Of a DNA stretch of 64,000 bases, positions 30,440 to 42,327 are shown piece after piece. This DNA comes from Limnomonas spitsbergensis. Taxonomy: Eukaryota > Chlorophyta > Chlorophyceae > Chlamydomonadales. The stretch is from the NCBI GenBank assembly GCA_037349105.1, contig JAYJMM010000041.1:4092001-4156000 (forward strand), given 5' to 3'. The notes beneath the pieces are model-generated. The model saw only the letters and a program-made list of their open reading frames with translations. It had not been told where the DNA came from and did not search any database. Within the stretch, counting starts at the first letter, position 1; every line of letters begins with the position of its first letter. A program made the position numbers and the translations under genes.

Positions 30440-33400
30440 TTGCATTTGAGGCTGTGAGGCATGAGGCTGTGAGGCATTCCTTAGGCTGTGCGGCTTTCCT
30501 CCCGGTTGTCAGCAAGTTTTTCAGGCTGAGCAGCATGTCTTCAGGTTGTGCGGCATTTCCCCCACCTATGCAGCATTTGCTCAGGCTGTGCGGCATTCCT
30601 TCAAGTTGTGCGGCATTCCAACCTGCTGTGTGGCATTTTCTCAGGCTGTGAGGGATTCCTTCAAGTTGTGCAGCATTCCCTCCGGTTGTGAAGCATTTTC
30701 TCAGGCTGTAAGACATTCCTTCAGGTTGTGCAGCATTCCAACCTGTTGTGCGGCATTTTGTCAGGCTGTGAGGCATTCCTTCAAGTTGTGCGGCATTCCT
30801 CCCGGCTGTGAAGCATTTTCTCAGGCTGTAAGACATTCCTTCAGGTTGTGTGGCATTCCTCCCGGCTGTGCGGCATTTTCTCAGGCTGTGCGGCATTCCT
30901 CCAGGTTGTGCGGCATTCCTCCCGGCTGTGCAGCACTTTCTCAGGCTGTGAGGTATTCCTTCAGGTTAAGCAACATTCCTCCCGGCTGTGCGGCATTTTC
31001 TCAGGCTGTGCAGCATTTCTTCAGGTTGTGCGGCATTCCTCCTGGCTGTGCAGCATTTTCACAGGCTGTGCGGCATTCCTTCAGGTTGTGCGGCATTCCT
31101 CCTGGCTGTGCAGCATTTTCACAAGCTGTGTGGCATTCCTTAAGGTTGTGCAGCTTTCCTCCCGGCTGTGCGGCTTTTTCTCAGGCCGTGCGGCATTCCT
31201 TCAGGTTATGTGACATTCCTCCTGGCTGTGCAGGCGGCATTCCTTCCGCATTTCATCAGGTTGTGCGGCATTCCTCCTGGCTGTGAGGCATTTTCTCAGG
31301 CTGTGAGGCATTCCTTCAAGTTGTGCGGCATTCCTCCCGGCAGTGAGGCATTTCCTCAGGCTGTGAGGCATTCCTTCAAGTTGTGCAGCATTCCTCCCGG
31401 CTGTCAGCAAGTTTCTCAGGCTGTAAGGCATTCCTTCAGGTTGAGCGGCATTCCTCCCACCTATGCAGCATTTGCTCAGGCTGTGCAGAATTACTCCAGG
31501 TTGTGCGGCATTCCTCCCGGCTGTGCGGCATTTTCTCAGGCTGTGCAGCATTTCTTCAGGTTCTGCGACATTCCTCCTGGCTGTGAGGCATTCCTTAGGC
31601 TGTGCGGCATTCCTTCAGGTTGTGCGGCATTCCTCCCGGCTGTCAGCAAGTTTCTCAGGCTGTGCGGCATTTCTTCAGGTTATGCGGCATATCTCCCAGC
31701 TGTGCAGCATTTTCTCAGGCTGTGAGGCATTTCTTCAGGTTGTGCGGCATTCCAACCTGCTGTGCGGCAGATTCCCTGGCTGTGAGGCATTTATTAACGT
31801 TGTGCGGCATTACTTTTGGCTGTGCGGCATTTTCTCAGGCTGTGCAGCATTTCTTTAGGTTGTGCAATATTCCTCCTGGCTGTGAGGCATTTTCTCTGGC
31901 TGTGAGGCATTCCTTCATGTTGTGAGGCATGAGGCACGAGGCTTGAGGCATGAGGCATGAGGCTGTGAGGCATGAGGCTGTGAAGCATTCCTTAGGCTGT
32001 GCGGCATTCCGTCAGGTTGTGCGGCATTCCTCCCAGCTGTCAGCAAGTATCTCAGGCTAAGCAGCATTTCTTCAGGTTGTGCAGCATTTCTCCCTGTTGT
32101 GCAGCATTTTGTCTGGCTGTGAGGCATTCCTTGAAGCTGCGGCTGTCGGCTGTCGGCTGTGCGACTGTCAGCAAGTTTCTCAGGCTGTGAAGCATTTTCT
32201 CAGGCTGAAAGACATTCCTTCAGGTTGTGAGGCATTCCTCCCTGTTGTGAGGCATTTTCTCAGGCTGTGCGGCATTCCTTCAGGTTGTGTGGCATACCTC
32301 CCGGCTGTGCGACATTTTCTCAGGCTGTGCAACATTCCCTCAGGTTGTGCAACATTCCTCCCTGTTGTGAGGCATTTTCTCAGGCTGTGCGGCATTCCTT
32401 CAGGTTGTGTGGCATACCTCCCGGCTGTGCGACATTTTCTCAGGCTGTGCAACATTCCCTCAGGTTGTGCAACATTCCAACCTGCTGTGTGGCATTTTCT
32501 CAGGCTGTGAGGGATTCCTTCAAGTTGTGCAGCATTCCCTCCGGTTGTGAAGCATTTTCTCAGGCTGTAAGACATTCCTTCAGGTTGTGCAGCATTCCAA
32601 CCTGTTGTGCGGCATTTTGTCAGGCTGTGAGGCGTTCCTTCAAGTTGTGCGGCATTCCTCCCGGCTGTCAGAAAGTTTCTCAGGCTGTAAGGCATGCCCT
32701 CACGTTGTGCATCATTCCTCCCGGCTGTGCGGCATTTTCTCAGGCTGTGAGGCATTCCTTCAAGTTGTGCGGCATTCCTCCCGGCTGTGAAGCATTTTCT
32801 CAGGCTGTAAGACATTCCTTCTGGTTGTGTGGCATTCCTCCCGGCTGTGCGGCATTTTCTCAGGCTGTGCGGCATTCCTCCAGGTTGTGCGGCATTCCTC
32901 CCGGCTGTGCAGCACTTTCTCAGGCTGTGAGGTATTCCTTCAGGTTAAGCAACATTCCTCCCGGCTGTGCGGCATTTTCTCAGGCTGTGCAGCATTTCTT
33001 CAGGTTGTGCGGCATTCCTCCTGGCTGTGCAGCATTTTCTCAGGCTGTGCGGCATTCCTTCAGGTTGTGCGGCATTCCTCCTGGCTGTGCAGCATTTTCA
33101 CAAGCTGTGTGGCATTCCTTAAGGTTGTGCAGCTTTCCTCCCGGCTGTGCGGCTTTTTCTCAGGCCGTGCGGCATTCCTTCAGGTTATGTGACATTCCTC
33201 CTGGCTGTGCAGGCGGCATTCCTTCCGCATTTCATCAGGTTGTGCGGCATTCCTCCTGGCTGTGAGGCATTTTCTCAGGCTGTGAGGCAGTCCTTCAAGT
33301 TGTGCGGCATTCCTCCCGGCAGTGAGGCATTTCCTCAGGCTGTGAGGCATTCCTTCAAGTTGTGCAGCATTCCTCCCGGCTGTCAGCAAGTTTCTCAGGC

Positions 33401-35518
33401 TGTAAGGCATTCCTTCAGGTTGAGCGGCATTCCTCCCACCTATGCAGCATTTGCTCAGGCTGTGCAGAATTACTCCAGGTTGTGCGGCATTCCTCCCGGC
33501 TGTGCGGCATTTTCTCAGGCTGTGCAGCATTTCTTCAGGTTCTGCGACATTCCTCCTGGCTGTGAGGCATTCCTTAGGCTGTGCGGCATTCCTTCAGGTT
33601 GTGCGGCATTCCTCCCGGCTGTCAGCAAGTTTCTCAGGCTGTGCGGCATTTCTTCAGGTTATGCGGCATATCTCCCAGCTGTGCAGCATTTTCTCAGGCT
33701 GTGAGGCATTTCTTCAGGTTGTGCGGCATTCCAACCTGCTGTGCGGCAGATTCCCTGGCTGTGAGGCATTTATTAACGTTGTGCGGCATTACTTTTGGCT
33801 GTGCGGCATTTTCTCAGGCTGTGCAGCATTTCTTTAGGTTGTGCAATATTCCTCCTGGCTGTGAGGCATTTTCTCTGGCTGTGAGGCATTCCTTCATGTT
33901 GTGAGGCATGAGGCACGAGGCTTGAGGCATGAGGCATGAGGCTGTGAGGCATGAGGCTTTGAAGCATTCCTTAGGCTGTGCGGCATTCCGTCAGGTTGTG
34001 CGGCATTCCTCCCAGCTGTCAGCAAGTATCTCAGGCTAAGCAGCATTTCTTCAGGTTGTGCAGCATTTCTCCCTGTTGTGCAGCATTTTGTCTGGCTGTG
34101 AGGCATTCCTTGAAGCTGCGGCTGTCGGCTGTCGGCTGTGCGACTGTCAGCAAGTTTCTCAGGCTGTGAAGCATTTTCTCAGGCTGAAAGACATTCCTTC
34201 AAGTTGTGAGGCATTCCTCCCTGTTGTGAGGCATTTTCTCAGGCTGTGCGGCATTCCTTCAGGTTGTGTGGCATACCTCCCGGCTGTGCGACATTTTCTC
34301 AGGTTGTGCAACATTCCCTCAGGTTGTGCAACATTCCAACCTGCTGTAAGGCATTTTCTCTGGCTGTGAGGCGTTCCTTCAAGTTGTGCGGCATTCCTCC
34401 CGGCTGTCAGAAAGTTTCTCAGGCTGTAAGGCATGCCCTCACGTTGTGCATCATTCCTCCCGGCTGTGCGGCATTTTCTCAGGCTGTGAGGCATTCCTTC
34501 AAGTTGTGCGGCATTCCTTCCGGCTGTGAAGCATTTTCTCAGGCTGTAAGACATTCCTTCAGGTTGTGCAACATTCCAACCAACTGTGACGCATTTCTCA
34601 GGCTGTGCGGCACTCCTTCAGGTTGTGCGGCATTCCTCCCGGCTGTGCGACATTTTCTCAGGCTGAGCAACATTCCCTCAGGTTAGTTGTGCAACATTCC
34701 AACCTGCTGTGAGGCATTTTCTCTGGCTGTGCGGCATTCCTTCAGGTTGTGCGGCATTCCTCCCGGCTGTGCGACATTTTCTCAGGCTGTGCAACATTCC
34801 CTCAGGTTGTGCAACATTCCAACCTGCTGTGAGGCATTTTCTCTGGCTGTGAGGCGTTACTTCAAGTTGTGCGGCATTCCTCCCGGCTGTTAGAAAGTTT
34901 CTCAGGCTGTGAGGCATTCCTTCAAGTTGTGCGGCATTCCTCCCGGCTGTCAGCAAGTTTGTCAGCTGTAAGGCATGCCCTCACGTTGTGCGTCATTCCT
35001 CCCGGCTGTGCGACATTTCATCCCGTGCGGCATTTCCTCCCGGCTCTGCAGCATTTCCTCCCGGCTGTGCGTCATTCCTCCCGGCTGTGCGGCATATGCT
35101 CAGGTTGTGCAGCATTTCATCAGGTTGTGCAGATTCCTCCTGGCTGTAAGGCATTTTCTCAGGTTGTTAGGCATTCCTTCAAGCTGTGCGGCATTCCTCC
35201 CGGCTGTGCAGCATTCTCTTAGGCTGTGCGGCATTCCTTCAGGTTGTGCGGCATAACTCCCGGCTGTGCGGTATTTTCTCAGGATGTGAGGCATTCCTTC
35301 AAATTGTGCGGCATTCCCCCCGGCTGTGAGGCATTTTCTCAGGCTGTGACACATGCCTTCAGGTTGTGCGGCTTTCCTTAGGCTGGGAGGCATTCCTTCA
35401 AGTTGTGTGGCATTCTTCCTGGCTGTGAGGCATTTCTTTTGGTTGTGCGGCATTCCTCCCAGCTGTGATGCATTTGCTCAGGCTGTGCGGTATTCCTTCA
35501 GGTTGTGCCGGCAGAAGC
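30440..35518. repeat. 20-bp/60-bp satellite, copy 2, with 1,979-bp internal duplication
   Basis: It uses the same monomers and order as 15371-18470 but is about 1,980 bases longer. A block covering 30848-32190 recurs at 32827-34169 (constant shift 1,979), so one unequal exchange of 33 higher-order repeats minus one base explains the growth. A frame of 332 codons is open at 32267-33265, all of it 20-residue repeats. The GAGGCATGAGGC patch is present twice here (31920 and 33900) and once in copy 1. Confidence 0.95.
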
Positions 35519-35839
35519 AAACCTCACATCCAGGGCTTCCATGTAAGTGAGCTGGACACACTCAGCACTGGAGTCAAGGCAGGCGTCCAGCGTCTTCATC
35601 AATTCTTCGTTGACAGCACTGACGTTGTCGTCGTCACTTTTGGAAGCATCAATGCAAAAAACGTGCAACCAATACTCCTTTGATTTACTTTGCAACAGAC
35701 TGATCAAGGGTTCATACGTAATATCGTCGACGGAAAGCAATTCGGGCGTCCCTCTAGGCGAGGTCATACGAATGCAATGTATAAGAATTTTGTCGGCGGT
35801 GGGCTTCTTATCGCCGCAGTGAGTGTGGGAATCACACAC
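35498..35839 (-). CDS. Unrecognised 113-codon ORF, copy 2
   Basis: Its encoded sequence is identical to that at 18450-18791. It begins in the left arm of the second palindrome and ends at the satellite. Identity of the two copies shows recent duplication, not necessarily selection. Confidence 0.35.
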   Translation of the reverse strand: MCDSHTHCGDKKPTADKILIHCIRMTSPRGTPELLSVDDITYEPLISLLQSKSKEYWLHVFCIDASKSDDDNVSAVNEELMKTLDACLDSSAECVQLTYMEALDVRFASAGTT

Positions 35840-36507
35840 GAAGTGGGGGAATCACACACGAAGTATGGGAATCACACACTGAGAATGGGAATCACTCACT
35901 GAGTATGGGAATCACTCACTGAGTATGGAAATTACTCACTAAGTATGAAAAATCACTTCAGGGGTATGCGAACTGTCGATTCTCAACAGTGACGGTACTA
36001 TTTCGACAGCGGCTGTGGCTTTACAACCGTGACTGTTTGTCATTAACATCGCCTGTCGATAATTCGGCAACTTCTTCTGTGAAATAGCGACAGTCGCTGT
36101 CGAAATAGTACCGCCACTGTTGAGATTCGAAATTATACGGATAAATCACCACAGTCGCTGTCGAAATAGTACCGTCCCTCTCGGTTTCTCTTTTCGGACA
36201 AACAACGGAGCGCCAATCTTCGCGTACCGTACGCCCGGTTGTACGAGAACCTCCCAAACCCTGTCTCATCGATCGAAAAAAGGCACGTTCTTGTTCAGCG
36301 TAATGTTTACGCCTGTTGAGAATCGACAGTTCGCATACTCAGTGAGTGATTTCCCTACTCAGTGAGTGATTCCCATACTCAGTGAGTGATTCCCATACTC
36401 AGTGTGTGATTCCCCCACTTCGTGTGTGATTCCCACACTCACTGCGGCGATAAGAAGCCCACCGTCGACAAATGATCTATCATACATTGCAGTCGTATGA
36501 CCTCGCC
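35757..36507. mobile_element. Palindromic element, copy 2, without the LINE
   Basis: Its arms are the same as in copy 1 (start GGCGAGGTCATACGAATGCA, end TGCAGTCGTATGACCTCGCC). The LINE target at about 36372 is uninterrupted (CAGTGAGTGATTCCC). It carries instead a 132-bp insertion near the centre. Confidence 0.65.
36180..36311. mobile_element. 132-bp insertion in palindrome copy 2
   Basis: Copy 1 reads ACCGTCCCT-GTTGAG at 19125-19139. Here 132 bases lie between ACCGTCCCT and CCTGTTGAG, with CCT on both sides (36177-36179 and 36312-36314). The ends show no inverted repeats. It contains CCCGGTTGTACGAGAACCTC and an A run. It may be a small insertion with 3-bp duplication, or captured filler DNA. 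Confidence 0.6.
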
Positions 36508-36922
36508 TTGAGCGGTGGAAGAAATCCGACCGCCGTCGAATGGAACTCTCGTCTACTAGCACGGCCCACCATCCCCATCCACATTCCGCATTTAGTGCCC
36601 TATCCGCCTGTCAGCAAGTGCACTACTTCATCCATCGATGGTTCCGCAGTAGCGCATGAAGTCCTCAACATCAAGCCCATATATACGCTTAGCGTCAGGT
36701 ACTAGGCTTAGGGTTGGCAAAAAAATGTACGGACGGCTGATGGGGCAGCAGACATTCCCTCAAGATCACATCGCACCTGTCAACGACACAATAATTATTC
36801 GTCAAGTCTTAATGATGTCTTCAAACATGAAAATGGTCCCCTGGCTACCCTCAACTATATACATTTGTCATGCTGCCCTGCTTACGCACCATGCTACTAC
36901 TGCTAGCCAGCTTGCTTGCGCA
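36508..36922. other. Unique spacer, copy 2
   Basis: Same as 21226-21640, carrying the same 77- and 91-codon frames. No gene is supported. Confidence 0.4.
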
Positions 36923-39908
36923 CCCGCCTAGACATGTCGTCAAGTTTCAGCGCCAGTGACATGGACATGCTGCCCAACTTATGCACCAGCCTAGTTCTCC
37001 AGGCGAGCTTGCTGCTGGCGCACCAACCTCATACTGCTGGCCAGCTCGCTAGCACACCATTCTAAACCCATTGTCAATCTCAGTCCTACGCCCAGATGGA
37101 CATGCTGCCCATCTTATGCACAACCCTAGTTCTGTTGCCCAACTTGTTTGCGCACCACTTAAGTACTAATGGCCAGCTTGTTTGCGCACCAGCCTGATAC
37201 TGTTAGCCAGCTTGCTTGTGCGCCACGCTACACATGTTGCCGTGCTTCCGCACCAACATGGACATCCTACCCTACTTGCGCACTAGCTTGGTAATACATG
37301 CCAGTTTGCTTGCACTCCAGCCTGAATATGCTATCAAGCGTCCACGCCCACAAAGACATGTTGCCCAGCTTACGGAACAGCCTGGCCAGCTGGCTTGCGC
37401 ACCACCCTAGTACTCATGGCTACCTTGCTTGTGCACTAACCTAGTTATCCTGGCCAGCATGCTTACGCAACACCCTAGTTTTGTTGGCCAGCTTGCTTGC
37501 GCACCACCCTATCTAGTACTGTTGGCCAGCTTGCTTGCGCATCACCCTAGTATTGTTGGCATGCTTGCTTGCGCACCACCCTAGTTTTGTTGGCCAGCTT
37601 GCTTGCGCATCACCCTAGTACTGTTGGCCAGCTTGCTTGCGCATCACCCTAGTACTGTTGGCATGCTTGCTTGCGCACCACCCTAGTTATCCTGGCCAGC
37701 TTGCTTGCGCATCACCCTAGTAATGTTGGCCAGCTTGCTTGCGCATCACCCTAGTACTGTTGGCATGCTTGCTTGCGCATCACCCTAGTACTGTTGGCAT
37801 GCTTGCTTGCGCACCACCCTAGTTATCCTGGCCAGCTTGCTTGCGCATCACCCTAGTACGGTTGGCATGCTTGCTTGCGCATCACCCTAGTACTGTTGGC
37901 CAGCTTGCTTGCGCATCACCCTAGTACTGTTGGCATGCTTGCTTGCGCATCACCCTAGTACTGTTGGCTAGCTTGCTTGCGCATCACCCTAGTACTGTTG
38001 GCCAGCTTGCTTGCGCATCACCCTAGTACTGTTGGCCAGCTTGCATGCGCACCACCCTAGTACTGTTGGCCAGCTTGCTTGCGCATCACCCTAGTACTGT
38101 TGGCATGCTTGCTTGCGCATCACCCTAGTACTGTTGGCCAGCTTGCTTGCGCATCACCCTAGTACTGTTGGCATGCTTGCTTGCGCATCACCCTAGTTCT
38201 GTTGGCCAGCTTGCTTGCGCATCACCCTAGTACTGTTGGCATGCTTGCTTGCGCATCACCCTAGTATTGTTGGCCAGCTTGCTTGCGCATCACCCTAGTA
38301 CTGTTGGCATGCTTGTTTGCGCACCAGCCTAGTACTGTTGGCATGCTTGCTTGCGCACCTCCCTAGTTCTGATGGCTAGCTTGCTTGTGCACCAACCTAG
38401 TTCTCCTAGCCAGCATACTTACGCACCACCGTAATACTGTTGGCATGCTTGCTTGCGCACCAGCCTAGTACTGTTGGCCAGCTTGCTTGCGCACCACCCT
38501 AGTGCTTCTGACCAGCTTGCTTACGCACCAACCTATTACTGTAATTACTGTTGGTCTGCTTGCTTGCGCACCAGCCTAGTACTGTTGGCCATGTTGCTTA
38601 CACACCCTCCTAGGACTGCTGGCCTGGTTGCTTGCAAACCACCCTAATACTGCTGGCCAACTTGCTTGCACACCACGCACCCTGGTACTCATGGCTAGCA
38701 AACTTGAGCACCAACCTAGTACTCCTGGCCATGTTGCTTACACCCCACCATAGTACTTTTGGCCATCTTGCTTGTGCACCAGCCTAGTATTGCTGTCCAG
38801 CTTGCTTGCGCACTACCCTAGTATTACTGTCCAGCTTGCATGCGCACTACCCTAGTATTGCTGTCCAGCTTGCTTGCAAACTACCCTAGTATTGCTGTCC
38901 AGCTTGCTTGCGCACTACCCTAGTATTGCTGGCCTGCTTGTTTGCGCACCACCCTGGTATTGCTGTCCAGCTTGCTTGCGCACCACCCTAGTATTGCTGG
39001 CCAGCTTGCTTGCGCACCACCCTAGTATTGCTGTCCAGCTTGCTTGCGCACTACCGTAGTATTGCTGTCCAGCTTGCTTGCGTGCGCACCACCCTAGTAC
39101 TGCTGGCCAGCTTGCTTGCGCATTACCCTAGTATTGCTGTCCAGCTTGCTTGCGCACTACCCTAGTATTGCTGTCCAGCTTGCTTAAGCACTACCCTAGT
39201 ATTGCTGTCCAGCTTGCTTGCGCACTACCCTGGTATTGCTGTCCAGCTTGCTTGCGCACTACCGTAGTATTGCTGTCCAGCTTGCTTGCGCACTACCCTA
39301 GTATTGCTGTCCAGCTTGCTTGCGCATTACCCTAGTATTGCTGTCCAGCTTGCTTGCGCACTACCCTAGTATTGCTGGCCTGCTTGCTTGCGCACTACCC
39401 TGGTATTGCTGTCCAGCTTGCTTGCGCACCACCCTAGTATTGCTGTCCAGCTTGCTTGCGCACTACCCTAGTTTTGCTGGCCAGCTTGCTTGCGCACTAC
39501 CCTGGTATTGCTGTCCAGGTTGCTTGCGCACCACCCTGGTATTGCTGTCCAGCTTGCTTGCGCACCACCCTAGTATTGCTGTCCAGCTTGCTTGCGCACC
39601 ACCCTAGTATTGCTGTCCAGCTTGCTTGCGCACTACCCTAGTATTGCTGTCCAGCTTGCTTGCGCACTACCCTAGTATTGTTGTCCAGCTTGCTGGCGCA
39701 CTACCCTAGTATCACTGTCCAGCTTGCATGCGCACTACCCTAGTATTGCTGTCCTGCTTGCTTGCGCACCACCCTAGTATTGCTGTCCAGCTTGCTTGTG
39801 CACTACCCTAGTATTGCTGTCCAGCTTGCTTGCGCACCACCCTAGTATTACTGTCCAGGGTGCTTGCGCGCTACCCTAGTATTGCTGTCCAGCTTGCTTG
39901 CACACTAC
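36923..39908. repeat. 34-bp satellite array, copy 2 (about 3 kb)
   Basis: The order of degenerate start, first subfamily and second subfamily matches the array at 21641-29824. Both subfamily blocks are shorter: about 0.9 kb (37430-38330) and about 1.1 kb (38770-39905). The transition region (23885-24480 in copy 1) is preserved at 38453-39059. The array stops abruptly at the 8.1-kb unit (CACACTAC then TTTATTCCAGCC). Confidence 0.95.
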
Positions 39909-40472
39909 TTTATTCCAGCCCCCCCTTCTTATCTGAGCTGAACCAGCCAGATCTGCCGAGGACTGGTTTTGCGAGAGGACGGAAAAAACAGCACTGGTGG
40001 TTTCAGAGCCACAACCCTAGGCTTAACATCAGGTAATACTTCAGCTATGGAGGCCAGCACTGCAATATAACATCCTCAAAAAATTAGAGGCAGGCCCCTC
40101 AGCATGGCCAAGTTATCTCAAAACATAAATGTATTGGAGTTGGTGATTCTGTCAAGTGGACTCCTTAAGCCCATTGTGTTTGCGTTTGATTATCTCAAGG
40201 GACAGTTGGTGCCTACCAGTATTAGTGCACTACTAGCAATCAGGTTAGAGCACAGTCAATGTGTAACTGATATCAAGTCATGACCTAACCTCCTTGCACT
40301 GCTGGGCCTGTCCTCGTTTTAACGATACATATGACCCGCCCAGTACGACGTGGGCGAAGAGTGGCAGGCGCGCTGGCGGAAGCGTACGACGGGCCTGCCG
40401 CCCAGCGCTCCGCCAGCGACTCCGCGGCAAGTGTACACCCAAGTGGGACTTACTTACAGCCCAGCTGCTCAC

Positions 40473-40573
40473 CTCAATCTCCAATGGAAACACGGCCTTA
40501 ACGTGACGCTTGACTCCCTGTCGCATTGCTGTCAGCCGGTTGAGAAATGAGTTGTGGCAGCTCAGCAGCAGGT
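40473..40573 (-). CDS. Candidate minus-strand exon, unit 1
   Basis: Between an AG (GGCTTTAG) and a GTGAGC donor the minus strand reads DLLLSCHNSFLNRLTAMRQG, then VKRHVKAVFPLEIE, which looks like ordinary protein. No partner exons could be joined. It is repeated in units 2 (about 48568-48668) and 3 (about 56662-56762). It could be a gene reading away from the small plus-strand gene. Support is weak. Confidence 0.25.
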
Positions 40574-40681
40574 CTAAAGCCAAGGTGAATACTTGAATAT
40601 TGGAACACCTTTCTTGCTTGGTCGCGCGTACTGGAATATTTGCACTGTGCGGTGATCAGCATATATTTTTGCCCTTCACAG

Positions 40682-41895
40682 GGGCCTTCGGTCACCCCTT
40701 CTGGGGCGGCGACTGAGAGAGAGGCGTTGACGCATGTTCAAGTCAAGAGCCTGTCGGCTGCTGCTGCTGGGGATACGGTGAGATTGGGAATACTTTTGTT
40801 TATCGAGCCCAAGGGGAAAGAGAAGGGAAGGGGATACCGGTAGGGAGGGAGGAGGGGAAGTGCAGAGAGAAATACAGTACCGTAAACGAAAGTTCGTGGC
40901 TTTCGAGGAATGCACCAGCCATAACTAGGTGACGAGATTGATGATGTGTGTAAATGAGTATCACATGACGAAACGTGCTTCTTGCTTCTTGCTGTTGCTG
41001 ATGCAGGTCCACTCCAACATGGGGGGTGGGACCTCTTCCCCAGCACCAGCCTCCCCCCAGCCCACACGACGCCGCGGCCCCGTGGCCCCTTCTCCACACG
41101 CCCATGGGACCCAAGGCCAGGTGGGGGTGCTAGTGGAAGGTGGGGGCTGATAGGGGGGCTGAGAGTGCCGTGGGGCCATGAACAACAACGTAATGCGCAC
41201 GAGAACCCACAACCTGGTGCCCCAGCCCTTGCACTCTAGCCTATCTAGTGCCCCCCCGATACACTCACACCTTGTGCCCCTCCACTCTCGCTCTTGCACC
41301 TGGTCGCCCCCCGTCATGGATGCCATCCGTCCACCTGGTCGCTCCCCGCTCTTACGTTGTGTCTCTTCACCTGCCAGTGCGCCTTCTGCAGGTGCTGCAG
41401 CATACGACGACTAAGGCGATTCCTTGCGCCCTCCCCCACCTGCCTACCTGCAGGCGCCGCAACCCATCGTGTCCCGAGGAGCATTGCAGGACGCTGTGGA
41501 GGAGGGAGTTGCGGCAGTCGAAGCGTTGGCGATGCATGACCTCAAAGATTTTGTGGCAGACCCGGTGAGGATTGAGCCCTTGGGCGGGATCTGGAGGGCA
41601 TGCCTGGCGCTTGTTCTGAGAGGTGGCCCGTTCCCGTACTGGTTCCGGGTGAAGGATTAGGGCCCTCCTGAACCCTGACTGGTTGTCCTGGTGTGCTTAA
41701 GTGATTTTGGTTTTTGTTGCTGTCGCTGCAGGATGTTGAGGAGGATGAAAGTGGGGACAAGTACGTGTGCGGCAGCCATGTGGATGAGGTGAGAGGCTGT
41801 GGGCGAAGCGGACTAGCTAGGATGTCACACCCCGGCTGCAGGAGAGCAGGTGTGCACCAATCGGGCCTGGACCGTCTAAAAGCTCTGCTCTATAA
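40682..41895 (+). CDS. Small multi-exon gene of unknown function, unit 1
   Basis: Five exons with clean GT-AG borders, all in phase 0: 40682-40777, 41007-41120, 41454-41564, 41732-41788 and 41842-41895 (TAA). They encode GPSVTPSGAATEREALTHVQ..., a Pro/Ser-rich second exon (GGGTSSPAPASPQPTRRRGP), a helical third exon (ALQDAVEEGVAAVEALAMHD), an acidic fourth (DVEEDESGDKYVCGSHVDE) and a tail ending KSSAL. The first exon with an ATG was not found upstream. About 144 codons are visible and no family is recognised. Alternatively the fourth exon could splice into the exon at 42264, also in phase 0, making this the N-terminus of the esterase gene. Confidence 0.5.
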
Positions 41896-41910
41896 TACCA
41901 GTAGTCCCCT

Positions 41911-42105
41911 CTGAGCGCCCATTGCCTTCTGAGCGCCCATTACCTCTTGAGCGCCCATTGCCCTTTGAGCGCCCAATACCTCTGAGCGCCCATTAGCCTC
42001 TGAGCGGCCATTACTTCTTGAGCGCCCTCTGAGCGTCCATTGCCCTTTCAGCGTCCATTGCCCTTTGAGCGCCCATGGCCTCTGAGCGCCCATGGCCCTT
42101 TGAGG
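41911..42105. repeat. TGAGCGCCCATTGCC minisatellite, unit 1
   Basis: About ten copies of an imperfect 17- to 21-bp motif (TGAGCGCCCATTGCCCTT and variants) follow the small gene. It recurs at 50006-50200 and 58100-58294 with one or two base changes. It lies between the small gene and the esterase gene, or in an intron if they are one gene. Confidence 0.85.
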
Positions 42106-42327
42106 GTGCAAAGATGCTTGCTGCTTGTAGTGTGTGCTGGTCCAGGAAATGTCTCACTGCATCCCATTCACTTTTATCTCCGACCACTAAACCCTAAATA
42201 CAAACCTACTCAGCACACATACGGTACATGAGTGATCTATCTCTCTGCTTTCCCTTCCATGCAGCCAATCGCTGGTAATCGCCGTCAATCAAGCACAACA
42301 CCTGACAGTATCTGTACTGACAGCATC

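Noticed and set aside
40738..41326. Minus-strand ORFs of 104-121 codons over the small gene
   Set aside because: They are reverse shadows of GC-rich exons and introns. The plus strand has consistent phase-0 splice sites.
42184..42200. Telomere repeat (CTAAACCCTAAAT)
   Set aside because: Only one and a half copies are present, inside each tandem unit. No array is seen.
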